Source of the DNA: Pelecanus crispus
Lineage: Eukaryota; Chordata; Aves; Pelecaniformes; Pelecanidae
Length of the DNA: 64,000 bases
Direction: 5' to 3'
Assembly (NCBI RefSeq): GCF_030463565.1
Contig: NC_134653.1
Location: forward strand, 35,277,150 to 35,341,149
The translations under genes were made by a program, and so were the position numbers. Numbering within the stretch: position 1 is the stretch's first letter; each line of letters begins with the position of its first letter. Under the pieces are notes generated by a model that saw only the letters and a list, made by a program, of their open reading frames with translations, ran no database searches and had not been told where the DNA came from. Of this stretch, positions 14,267 to 26,123 are shown piece after piece.

Positions 14267-14454
14267 GACCAGTGAAACCAGTAACCACAACGTTTGACTC
14301 CTGCAGGCAGGAGATGGGTGTTTTCATCACAGACATCAAAAGAAATATATGGAGGAGGTGGGGATGACAATGAAGCTGATAAGCCAAAGGACATTGCAAA
14401 AGATGTTGCAAGAGATGGAAAGACGTATTTTACATACTGTGCTGCATTACAAAT

Positions 14455-14535
14455 CATACAATCATGATTCTATGAATCATGATTCTATCATAGATTATCA
14501 TATCTATGATTCTATGATCAAATGATCAAATCAAA
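14455..14535. repeat. ATTCTATGAT-type degenerate tandem repeat (CR1 tail-like)
   Basis: 'gattctatgaatcatgattc' is followed by 'atctatgattctatgatcaa' and 'atgatcaaatcaaatgatg'. The motif ATTCTATGA is the octamer-type tail of CR1 elements, but I do not recognise a CR1 body immediately to the left. It may be an expanded orphan tail or an independent microsatellite. Confidence 0.6.
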
Positions 14536-17500
14536 TGATGCAGTCCACATAAAATACTCTAGAGAGAACTCAGAGAAGATACTATGTGGCTAGATTTCTT
14601 AAGGCCACTTCAGCAGGATAGTGCAAATTGGCACAGCTCCACTGACTTGAACTGATTTGGGCAAATAAATTGCAACAAAAGAGCCACCAAAAGAAAACCC
14701 GATGAGCCCTCAGTCATTTTATTCAGCTGTGTCTAGAGGCATGATGATACTGCAGAAGTATTGCTTACAAAGCATTAGTGATAGCGGTAAGGCCATTTGT
14801 ACTAGACTCTTTTAACACGGATCTGCACAACTCAGTTCAAGTCAGTGAAGCCATGTACGTAAGTGCATCGTCTGCTTGATAGGATAAATATACCATAATA
14901 TCAAATATATTTGATAGTACATTTATATTCGATAAAAGCGAGAGCAATGCAATGGGTAGCACCATGGATCAGAATTCAGTCCAGAACAGATTTTAAATAC
15001 AATGGAGTTAGGACATTTTCAAATTACCGTTACTGAGCTCAAGATCTTTACTACTGTATTGATCACCGTGCTTTCTCATCAAAGTCCATGTGGAAATCCA
15101 TTCAGCGGGATCATTTGTAACACGGTCCATCAGGCTATGATTTGACATTTTAAAAGTTAACCAAAACAGAATTTTATAAAGTCGTTGTCTGCAAATATTC
15201 CAGGGGAAGCAAGTGAAATGGTGACAGATGTTTTGCATGTAGGTAGATACAAATTTCATTTAACATAACATAAAATGTGTGAGAACGATTTAAATTCAAT
15301 TGCAAAATTAATTATTGGGGTTTTTAAATTGTAAAGCACCATTTGGGCTTTAGCGAATCTTCAAAATAAAGAAAATAACCCAGGTATTTATTGTTTTGCT
15401 TCAATTTACATTGGTGCTATAAATAGCTGACAAGAAATGATGACAAATAAGCTATTGTAACCCTTTGGGAGTTTATTAGGTCATTTGTGAGAGCGTTGAA
15501 TAGAGTCATTTGTTGCCCTCAGGTGTTTGAGAGTCTCTTTACCCTTGGGAAAGGAATTTAACAAAGGAGTGTATTTCAAAGAAGGCACTCTGTGTTTTCC
15601 ACCCTTTTTCTGAAGTGTTTTCAAACACACTCCAAGCTAAAAATTCTCAGAAGTGAGAAAAGGAGGTATATATCAGACGACCCCTGAAGCAGCTGACAAT
15701 CCCAGGGAGCAGAAGATAGGGTCAGATTCTAGATGCTTGAATCCCAAATACATTTTCACCATAGGAGGCCCTGATTTATTTTTGCCCCACCCACTGGGTG
15801 CAAACTTTGAAATGCACGATATAAAGGCGTTGGACTAATGCCCTGCTTGCATTTTTTTTTATTTGGCTGAAATGTGACATGTCTTATTTTTTGTCTGCTT
15901 CCAAAACAACTGGGCAGGTCCTTTGTTACAAAAAGACATTGCATCTGCCTTAATCTATATATCTTCTTAATTAAATAAAGGATTAGCATTTGTTTAGGCG
16001 ATAACAAAACAGATTGTCAGGCAGTATCAATACAGCCATCATAACGAATCTGCTAAACAGATATAAGGAAAACCAAATATCTACAGTTTTAATTACCTAG
16101 GTAGCATCTAGGTAGTTAGCTGGCCCAAAAGCAACAGTCCAGACAATTCCTCCAGTGGAAAGCAGGGTAAAAAGGAAGCCAAGGGGAAAGGAAAAATGGG
16201 AGTGAATCTGTCTATATATTCTTTTTCTTTTTCACTTCCCTGTGAAGTGAAATGAAATTTAGCTCCTGATTCCTACCTAAAATGCACGGAGTAAGCAGTT
16301 TTAGCATCACCCATCTTGTATTTAGTTCAGGAGGTGTTATCCAGTGAGTTCACTAGCTCATTATTTCTGCTTAATTAAGATACTAAGAGATGAAAATCTG
16401 TGGAAATGAAAAGGTTAGTAGTGACAACGATGAAATAACAACAGAGTCGAACTGAGTAGAGCAAATTTGCAGTACGGAGGTCCTGAGCGCAACACCAGCA
16501 GTGGATGGGGATTGGTAATAAACAAGATTGTTGGTTTATTTTTCCCTGAAGGCTACTGCTGATGGGTCCAAGGCAAGATTGATCACCTTTGTTTCAGGAA
16601 AAGCATCCTTCCTGTAGAAATTTTGCTTAAAATAACTTTTATTTGTAGCATCCATCAGAGAAGTGAGTCAGAAATAAGGAAACCACAGGCTAAAAAATGA
16701 GTGCAAACATTGATTTTGATCAGGGAGCTGTCACAAGGACAGTAGTTAAGCGTAGTGTCACAGGCATCTTTGGCTGAAACAGGGGCAAATGCACTCCTGA
16801 GATTCATGGACTGGGCCAGGGATATGTAAAACAATATAAAGTAGAATTCAGCATGAATTTTTCTTCATTAATCATAAAGGATAAATCTTAAGAATTAGTT
16901 TTCAAATTCACGCTGATCAATCTTCTAGCATCATTGCTCTCTCCTTCACTCTGTTTGCCACTAGCAGTACAGAAAAACTACAAATGGCTCAGCGATTTTT
17001 ATGTTTTGGTATTAGGACTGGTATTTCTTGCTCTGTACAGCCAGATGTTCTATTTGTCACTAGAAAACCATAAACCTGCATTTGGTGGGGGCCATTAAAA
17101 ACTCTTGAAGTTCAGAAAAATTTTGTGTCCTTCTAAAAAATCACTTCTTTAAAAATGTACTTAACGTCTTTGAAGGGCTGGAAGCTGGTGCTTTTTATCT
17201 TACTGGGAGGCTGGAAGATTTTGCTGTGTTTTTATAGCGTCGGCCAGTCTCCTTCCTATAGCACTGCGTCAGGCAGGAGTTAACTGTATGTTTGAGAATG
17301 AGAAAAACAGAACAAAGCAATGCGAAAGAGAAGCTGTTTTCAAAACATCTTTCTGTGTTCTGGATGGGGATTTGTTTCCCTTCACACGAGTCCGAATGCA
17401 GCGGGCATTTCTGGCCTACATTTTTGGGAGCTGACTATTGCCTGTCTGTGTGTACATAACACATAGCAAAACACTGTCTGTGTTCCCACTGCGCGCTGGC

Positions 17501-20500
17501 GGGCAGGGATTTGTGCATTCCCGACACCCTTCAGCGCTGCTTACACAGCTTCCCAGACCATCCTGGAGATGGCCCTGCAGATTTGGTCGCTGTATAATTC
17601 TTCCGTCACTGAAAAGACCCACTTCAAGCATTTTATAGCTGCAAGAGAAACTACGGAAGTATTACAAACTTCGCACCTGAGTTTAGCACCTCGGGTCTCG
17701 ATGTAATAAAGATGCCTGGCTACCGGCCAGAGTTGCCCTGCACAGTAAATAAGACTCAGGAGGAGTCCCAAATAGCCAGCACGTTGAGCCAGCCTAACAC
17801 CTGCGTGCTGGACTTGCCTCCCTCTGTCCCCTTCCTCACGTTTATAGACGGACGCAGGCTTGATGCAGTAAGGAGAGCTCGGCAGACTACCAGTAATCCC
17901 CCTGCCACGCTGCCTGAAGTGCGTGCACTCGCACATGCCACGGAGGAGGCTACGGTCCTGTCTTCCACCACTCTCAAAAACTATTTCCTGGCTTTATTCA
18001 AGGCTGCAAGTGTGTACTGTCACCCACTTAGACTCCACTTGAACCCTCTCTCAAGTGAATGCCCTCCAGCTCTTGTCTTCAAATAGTGGTGTCCATCCTT
18101 TTTGATCATACAAGTCATGTAGATTTTTCAAAGGCAGAGCTGATGCTTATGGCCCCTCTTCTCTCTTGCTTTCTCATTTCTTGACTGGACTCGCTGGGCA
18201 GTCAGTTCCCAGGTAATTCATGTAAATAAGCCACTGCATGCTCGAAAGATGCCCAGGATGAAGAATGGCTGAGATGAGGCTGCCCCTGTGGGAATAATTC
18301 ATGTGGCCCACAAATCTTTCGCTTAGGCTGAATTTGAGAGCACACAGAAATTAGCTTGCCAATAGAAATAGAAATAATAGAATAATAGAAATTAGCTCAT
18401 TCTGACCATGACTGCTGCTTATGCCTGGCTGTCGCTCATTCCTGGTTACCATCTCTTTTACGGCCCTTTCAGTGTCTTGCCCATTTGTTCATGGATGTAG
18501 TCCACAGGCTGCACGCATCTGAGCTGCAGAGACTTGTTTTCTCCTGAGCTGCCTCTTTGGTGCAAAGAACCCGATCAGTTTTGTCAAGACAGTTTTGTGC
18601 TGGGAAAGTACAAAAGACTAACTTGGTGTGCCTGAGGAAATCTATAATCAAAAAGTTCAGTGCATATGAAATTAGGCACCTTCAAGAATAGGCAGCACCT
18701 AAGCAGGAGATTCCAGTATCATTTTGGTATTCAAGTTCTATATTGTACGTTATAAGCGCACAGAGTCTGCTCCTCCATGCACCTCAACTGAAAGTTTGTC
18801 ACGTAAGCCATTTAGGTAATTAAAATCCGTGTGTTTATTTCTGGAGTGCTTAGAATAAATTAGGAGCTCTGCAGAAAACCTGCCAGTCTCCCACTGGACG
18901 AAGCCCTGCCTGCTGTTGGTTACTAAAATGGCCCAACTGTTAAGGTGAGGAAATTTAAAATCAGTTGCTCATCTACAGCTAAATTAGTTCAGCGGTGAGA
19001 GTCGATTCCCATCAGAATCCAGATAATAACTCCCGCTTGTTCCCCTGCTATTGACATCTGTGTCAGCAATTCAAGCACACAGATGAAAGACTGAACTAAT
19101 ATGAAAACCAAACTAGTGATAGAGCGAGCAGTAAGAACGGAAGGTCCCGAACCGAAATGCATCTTTGCTCTCTGAGGTTACATCCATACTTTGGAAGCAC
19201 CTACAAAAAAAGCCATTCCCGTTCTTTCTCATTCTCCTGACCACCAGTACCGCCCCAACACAACCACCACCGAGGAATCCAGGCGCCACTCCTGCGGAGG
19301 CATCGGCGCACCAGTGTTAACGTGGTTTTATACCCTGTGCTCCCAGGTCCTCGGCAGCTCTGCTTTGGCAGGTTGCCTCACTCATGTGTCCTGAGAGGAA
19401 GGTCTAGGCTGAAACTTTTCCTAATGAAACAATGCACTGATTTTTCTTCCTCGTGTGTCCTTTGCATCACTTTATTATGTGGTGCTCGTTTTTAATTCAT
19501 TTTGCATGTAGGAGAAATATCTTTCCATAGTGACAAATGTGCTTCCTTTAAATATGTAGCAGGAGAGATTGAGCCCTATTAATTTTAACTTACTGTATTA
19601 TATATCAGATCATCGTGATGGATTAATTCTAAATGAGAGATGCTAAAATAAGATTTAAGGAACAGGTTTAAAATCGAGATTAAGCTTTCATTATTTTGCT
19701 GTTCAATAATTTAAAATGACAGCCTTAAATATGGGGCAATGCATTTAATTTCCAAGGTACTCACTAGATTGCATCTGGAGTGAAGTTAAGTGCTAAGACA
19801 CCACTGAAATATTCATGTTGTCATAGAGAGGGTGCGATACAAGATGACGAAGGTGACTTCAGGTCTTGACAATCAAATATAGGAGGAAAAGATATGAAAC
19901 ATTACCATCTTTGACATAATCTAGCAACGTTTCTGAAAACTATGAATCCTTGAAGAAAGTCTACAACTGCTGGCCAGGATCTTAAAGCATCCACCTATAT
20001 GGAATCCCACAGAATGGACGGTGGGTCAAGAGAGGCTCAAATGTCCATCCACATTTCGGTACCATCGCAACACTGAATTCACAAGCACCCTAACTAAAAC
20101 CTGTCGCCTTCATAGGCAGCTTGTGATAGCTTCACTGCAACTGTGAAAACAGACAGGTGCCTTTGCTTATGTAGACTGCAAATAGTAACACTTTTGCCGA
20201 TGCTTCCTACTTGCACAAGTGCTCTATGAAGTACACCTTCTGTACCTGCTATATGAAGTCCCCAAGAAAGCCAAGTTTTCAAGAGCGCAGCAGTCCGTCT
20301 TAAGAATTATATTTTATCTGGATGACTTAATGAACGAAGCAGTAGACTATGAGTAAACACTGCCACTTGTGGCAAGAAGTACGTGTTTAAATGCAGCATC
20401 CTTTGAAACAGGTCAGGGAGCCCCAAGTGTTCGTATTTGATTTTCCTCGTAAATACAATAAAGACAGTCTCCTTCACGCAACAAAATATTCAGATTAAAT

Positions 20501-20670
20501 AAACTGCTACGGAAACAGAATGCAGGAGGTGTGGTTTGGTTGATGCAGCTACCCAGGTGTAGAAGACATGTAGAAACGTGTTTGATACTTCGTTGTGCTC
20601 TTCCCCTCCTTTCAGCCCTGCAGACCAGACTCTGTATTTGCAGGGAGCCGGGAGAAAAGTGCTTTTTCTA
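14536..20670. other. Intergenic, no gene recognised; candidate conserved non-coding blocks
   Basis: No coding exon could be supported. An 18-nt perfect palindrome lies at 14,899-14,916. About 15,270-15,550 and 19,560-19,760 are AT-rich, CpG-poor blocks with several TAATTA/ATTAAT-type homeodomain words. They look like conserved non-coding elements, which is inferred from texture only. At 17,541-18,086 two overlapping frames on opposite strands reach 131 and 124 codons, without recognisable domains. Confidence 0.4.
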
Positions 20671-20689
20671 ATACCTTACTACTATACTG

Positions 20690-21020
20690 AGGAATTTACT
20701 CTGCGGTTTTGTAACTAAGGGTATCACTTGTGGATTTGTGGTGTTGGTTCTCATGAGAGTATACCTGCCAGATAACCAAGAACTTGACCCCTCTTTCAGA
20801 AGTTCTTGGAATAGCGCGTTGAAATTGTTCGATCTCTTGCTTAGTTGATCCTCTAGATTGTGACTGTGGATCTGATGCCGTGCTCGAAGGAGTAGCCACG
20901 CAAGCCTCCGCCTCTGTATCAGCGGCACCCATACACAAATTGAGCGCTGTGGTCACGCGTCCACGCTGTGCTGCGCGTCCGCTCATTCTCATGCGCAGCG
21001 CTGACAGAGGCTGCAATGAA
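20690..21020 (-). other. CpG-rich island with an unassigned 123-codon open frame
   Basis: A 123-codon open frame runs on the minus strand over 20,696-21,067. Within it, 20,870-21,010 is clearly CpG-enriched (acgcgt, tgcgcgtc, atgcgcagcg) compared with the AT-rich flanks. The translation has a Ser/Gln/Thr-rich middle and no motif that I recognise. It could be a fragment of a mobile element, a small promoter with a lncRNA exon, or chance. No splice sites or poly(A) signal that would make it a gene were identified. Confidence 0.3.
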
Positions 21021-24000
21021 AACATTTCAAAAATGATTTTGCAACTTAAGAAAACATACTTCAGCAATTACCATTTCCTTTACCATGAAACCAAATTCAC
21101 TGTACATTACAGCTTTAAAGCTGAGATCTAAGGTTCAGATCAACTCTTTAATCCTGACTGTGGCTTCGGGTACTTCCTGATATTTATGAGAAATGCTCCA
21201 GGCCTGCAGCTGGGCTTTGAACAAAAAAATAATGAACTTCGTTGACTGTGAAGAAAGTTCCACACTATTTTAAAGAAAGTTAAGCTGTGACATTTTTTAA
21301 TCCAACACCAAATCGCATAACCCAAATTCTCTGCGTAATTCAGGAACGTTCGGAGCAATAAAAAGACAATTAGATCAAACTGGGTTGCTAAATGAGCTGA
21401 AATCAATCTAGCTAAACTTGAGAACTCTTGCTAGTCTCTCTCCTGAAATACATTCCATTGCTTTTTGGAATCATACAACATTTTACTATTTAATACCCGA
21501 ATCAAAAGACCGTTTCAGTCCCATTCTAACATACTCTGTACACTAATTCGCCATCTCCTCTTATTACTTAAAGAATATAGATAATAAAGGATAGGACCAC
21601 ATCTTACAGAATTTGGTACTTATTTATACACTACGCTTTACAAATCTAATTATAGTATTAACTTCTGGAGGCCTTGCTCCTGTCTATTTAATGTGACCTC
21701 TCCATTTAATGTGGCTATTTATCGAGAACTTACGTCAAATCACTTCTTGCTCACTCCGCTCAGGATTTGGATACAAATTAAATGTCAGCTCGGGCTGATG
21801 TGAATGTGTAACGGGCAGAAATTAACAGAAAATAGAGTTAAGCTGATAGAGCACAGGAAATTTTGGCAGGGATATGATGGTTTGTAAATAAGAGGCCATT
21901 TTCTCTTCAGGAAAAGAGGGCTCAGGGCACAGTCTGATAAAACAGGGCTTGGAATGAGCAGTGATGATAACTGCGGTGATTAGATACCCTGGTAAGCAGG
22001 GAGCACACGGAACAGAAACACAGTTTGCTTCTGTTGAAGCAAAACACATTGTTGTCAAGGGGAACGGAAGAGTTCTACACAGGTTCCAAGAATAGAGTGA
22101 GTGATGTTTTAAGAGAAGAGTTACAAAGAATAAGGGCTCAGACGAAAGAAGTAAGGACCTGAAGGAAAAATAGAAATTAGGGATGAAGAAAATAGACTAG
22201 AGAACAGCAGAGGGAATACAAAGTTGAAAAACAATGTTTTCCCTCTTCCTGAGAGAAAATGCTTGCATTGTATTTGTTATGCAGTGAGTTGGGTATTATC
22301 TCCTTAGTAGCAATTATTTTCCATAACATGCCTTTTGCTTTCTGTTTTGGTATGGAAATACCAGTCTCCCTGCTCCCGTACTCCACCCAAGGTAGTGAGC
22401 AAACCAGGCTCCACTGCACAGGCAGATCCGTTCCTCTATCCCAAGCACACTTCCAGGAAATTAAATGCGACATTAAAAACTTGCATTGGGAAGAAGCAAG
22501 ACTGGTAACTCATGAGATATTATTGCAGATAGCGAGTCAGTCTGTAAAACCTTGCCTCTCCCGCTTTAGAAAAAAACTAATTAGGAATGTAAAAACTCTG
22601 TGGTCCAGATTCGTGAATACTTAATACCTACCACAGGAACTGGAATTTTAAAGTTTATTTTTGAGCAATTCCCATTTGAAATTTTTTAACAAATATTTAA
22701 TAAGACTCAGGAGCAACACGTTGGGCTTTTTAAAATCAAGCCTCACGTATGAATTGCTGAGTTCCGTGGTGAAGTGTTCCCTATTTTTTCTTGCTCCACC
22801 ACAGCAGGCAATACTTTTTATTCTGGTATCTTGTGGTATTGCCTTTTCTGGGGCTAGAACCAAAAGAACCAAACTGCTGATACCTGGACTTGGTGTTACA
22901 AGAAAGACATGAAGGTGAGCATTCCACTTACATTGCTAGGAGTTTGCAATACACTTAAACATTGCACTAAATGTACCAAAGTGAGCATTTTCCTCACTGT
23001 GCGTTGGAATCGCGTATTTATTTACCATTCAGAACCCCAAAGTGCTGCTAACTGCACAAGTTAACAGCTGTCTGCTAGTACAGTTCCTGGCTCCTACCTC
23101 CTCAGGCATCTTTTTCCTGTTTATACTTGTACATCAAATGGGCCTTTGGAAAAATCCCTGATTTTCTTTTGTTCTGTTTTCTTTGTTCTGTTTCCATGCG
23201 GTCTTTCCCCCTTTGGAGATGACATGTATGGGAAATGGCTTATTGTAGCAACAGGAGACAGAAGGCAAAAACAATTGCATCATGGGTAAAACAAACATCA
23301 AAGCAAAGCGCAAGCCAAGTAGCTGTGAAAAAATTATTTCATATGTGATATTTCGACCTGTTGAAGCCCAGCATTGGTAGGGGTTTTGGCAACACAGGAA
23401 AAATAAAATGCAAACAGTTACCATGTTCAAAATCTTCTTTTTCTCAGTGTTTCTGAGGAACCAGCCAGCACTAAGGACACGATGCACCTGCTGCAATTGG
23501 TGCCTTGCCATTTCCACGTTCCCTCTGACTCTGAAAATTCATGAAGCCTACCTGTAGAGTCACAGTTTTAACTGGGCTTGAATTGCTACCAAAATAAAAA
23601 AAAAAAAAAAATGGCAAGTCTGAAAGACTGTGAAAACCAAATTGGAACCTATCTTTCACTAAGTACTAATTAACTGTCTGACAACCCACGTATAAAATGA
23701 GGGTGCTTATTGTTGATGTTTATTTTCACTTTATAAGGAATTGCTGTAGGTAGCCAGCCTTATTAAGTACTTTTAACAACTCCCATCGAAAGATAATTAA
23801 GTTCTGCAGTGAAATGTAAGGAATTTGGCATAAAAAAATAAACATGAAGTAGGGCTGATATTTTAAATGAATAAACAAACATAACTATTTCCAACACACG
23901 CATTCTGCTTTCTCATGGTTTACATAACGTAAATGACGTTGACAACATCTTTATGTTCTGTTTATCTTCAAATAGTGCTGAGCCAAGAAAATCTGCATAC

Positions 24001-24900
24001 TGTCTTGCTGCAGCTTTAACCCTCTGACCCACTGGAGAGTTCCACAGGCTACAGGGCAATAAAAGTTCCCACTGTGGGTGAAGAGCCCACGGCAAGCGGT
24101 AGTCAGCGCTCTGAAAAGCGCCCAACGCGTCCCATCTAAGCGTATGTATTGAGTTTGTTAAGTACTTATCCAGCTTTCTATGTGAATAATAAAAATCACA
24201 TGCTAAAAGTACTTCAGCTATCTTTAAGCAGCAATATCCATACTTTCATAGTTCGAAAGCTCTTTTTGTTACCTTGTAAAAGAGAATCTGGCTTCCTAAG
24301 TGGGTTGCTACGCAGACATCAATGAGAAGCACAACGAAACTGGCTTTAGGGACAAACGGACAATCTAAATCAAACAAAAAGAGATATTTGTATTCTTTAT
24401 GTTAAGTATTAGCGTTGACACTGGCACCCATTTCTACCTGGAATAGCAGAGAACACGGAAAAGGAACCTTGTTCTCTATTCACTGCAAGTACCCGAAAAA
24501 TTGTAAACAAACTCATGAGATCAGACTGGTGTTTTAGAAAGGTAAGGTTTCCATTAGATAATGTTCTCTCTTGTCCCTTGAAGTCAGTATCTCCAGATGC
24601 ATCACAGCCGTCTAATCTTTAAGCAAAGGCACACTTAAAACCAAGAGAAACGTGCAGCGGTGCTCACTGGTGCTGCCTAGACATCCCGTCTTTCCACAGA
24701 AGCGCAGAAAAGCTTGCACACAAGAGTTAATTTCCACTTAAGGCTGCTTATGCCAAGTCATAAGATTTGCTAGTTCTGAAGTATCTGAATTACAAACGTG
24801 AAATAACAATCACAGCATTGAATCATCAGCCTTGGTCCATAAAACAAGTGTATTTTTTCTTCTATTTGATTGCTAGTCTGCTGAGGACCGCATCTCAATG
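21021..24900. other. Intergenic, no gene recognised
   Basis: AT-rich sequence. The longest frames (127 codons minus at 23,134-23,517; 121 codons plus at 22,259-22,624) have no family signature. An A run lies at about 23,595-23,611. Nothing else was identified. Confidence 0.45.
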
Positions 24901-25464
24901 GCAGGGTGGTCGCTCATGGGTTTGAACCGTTGACGCTTTACTGGACCGTGTCAAGTCATTCCCGCCGTCAGCTTCCACGCAACGCACATTGCGTCCCTTG
25001 CCAGCAACGTCTGTCTGCATTCGGTACATCTCCGGAAAAAATCACGTTTAAGCGGCATCGTTGCTGCTGACAAATGCAGTCCTTCACTGGAACAACTTGA
25101 AGAGTTTTATTTCTTGCTTTATTGCTCCACCTTCTGGTTAACGTCGATTTATTTTTCGAGCAAGAGGTGCGATAAGGAGGAAACAATTTTTAGCGGGAAA
25201 ATTCCCCTCACAAAGGCCCCGTTCGAAAGCGCGGTCCTGCCCGCGGGCCCGACGCCAGGGCACGAAGAGCTGCGCCTTCGCGAGGACCGGGAAGCTGGCG
25301 GGGGTGGCCGGGGGGGACCCCCCGAGCCTCACCGGGTGGCCAACAGCCCGTCAGTGCCATTAAATGAAACGCCCAGCGCCAGCTTTACTCGCCGCCCGAA
25401 GAAGCCAGCGCTGAGCACCGAGCACCCACCGCCGCCGCCCGAGCGGGCGGGCGGGAAAAGGCGC

Positions 25465-25540
25465 CGCGCTTCGGCCGCGCTTCGGCCTCCTTCGGACGGC
25501 TTCGGCCGCGCTTCGGCCGCGCTTCGGCCGCCTTCGGCCC
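25465..25540. repeat. TTCGG array, seven copies spaced 10-11 bp
   Basis: TTCGG begins at 25,470, 25,481, 25,491, 25,501, 25,512, 25,523 and 25,533, mostly within a CGCTTCGGCCG unit. The spacings are 11, 10, 10, 11, 11 and 10 bp. The array lies in the PIWIL1 CpG island, about 100 bp upstream of the CCAAT box. Confidence 0.9.
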
Positions 25541-25566
25541 CGCCCGCCGCCGCCGGCTGCGCCCTT

Positions 25567-25626
25567 CGGGCCTCTCCGGCAGCGCTCGGGCCTCTCCGGC
25601 AGCGCTCGGGCCTCTCCGGCAGCGCT
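25567..25626. repeat. Three perfect copies of a 20-bp unit
   Basis: A unit starting CGGGCCTCTCCGG and ending AGCGCT occurs at 25,567-25,586, 25,587-25,606 and 25,607-25,626 without mismatch, and a fourth partial copy (CGGGCC) follows. It lies just upstream of the CCAAT box. Perfect copies suggest a recent, probably length-variable minisatellite. Confidence 0.95.
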
Positions 25627-26123
25627 CGGGCCGCAGGAGCCAATGGGAGGAGAGCGAGCCTTCCCGCCTTGCGCCGCTAGCGCGTGCGGCCCAGGAGGCG
25701 TGCGCCTGCGCGCGGCGCGGTCGCCCTGAGGGGCGGGCAGCGGCGGGGGCGGCGGGGCGGGCGGAGCGGCGGCTCCTGTGGCCGGGGGACCGGTCTGCCG
25801 GCACCTTCGGCTGCCGGAGGGGCCGGGCACCCCAGCGGGAACAAAGTCCTGAGGCGTCGTGAGGAGGACGGGCTGTTGTGTGTCGCTGGGCTGGGAGGAG
25901 AGTCCCGTCGCGGCCCGGCGGGCAGGCTGAGGTAGCGCCGAGGGCCTGGCAGGGCTGGCGGTGGAGGGTGGGTGCCTCTGGCGCGGGTTTTGGCCCTGCA
26001 GACTGCTCGGGGCTGGCGGAGAGGTTCGAGCAGAGCCCACGTGGAAGGCAAGGGTCGCTGTGGGGGGGAGAGGATGGAGAGGTCTCCGGGCCCAGTTTGT
26101 ATCACCGGGGAGCTGACCTGGCG

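Noticed and set aside
17541-18086. Overlapping 131-codon (minus) and 124-codon (plus) frames
   Set aside because: No recognisable domain in either, no splice or poly(A) context, and two frames over the same bases argue for composition rather than coding.
22259-22624. 121-codon plus-strand frame
   Set aside because: No family signature; a hydrophobic start without a coherent topology; isolated in AT-rich DNA.
25114-25680. 188-codon plus-strand frame before PIWIL1
   Set aside because: It consists largely of translated TTCGG and 20-bp repeats (RASAALRPP-type repeats) and stops before the PIWIL1 start; a by-product of the GC-rich island.
25360-26040. 226-codon minus-strand frame in the CpG island
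   Set aside because: Ala/Arg/Pro-rich translation produced by GC-rich repeats; overlapping frames on both strands are equally long. Not a gene.
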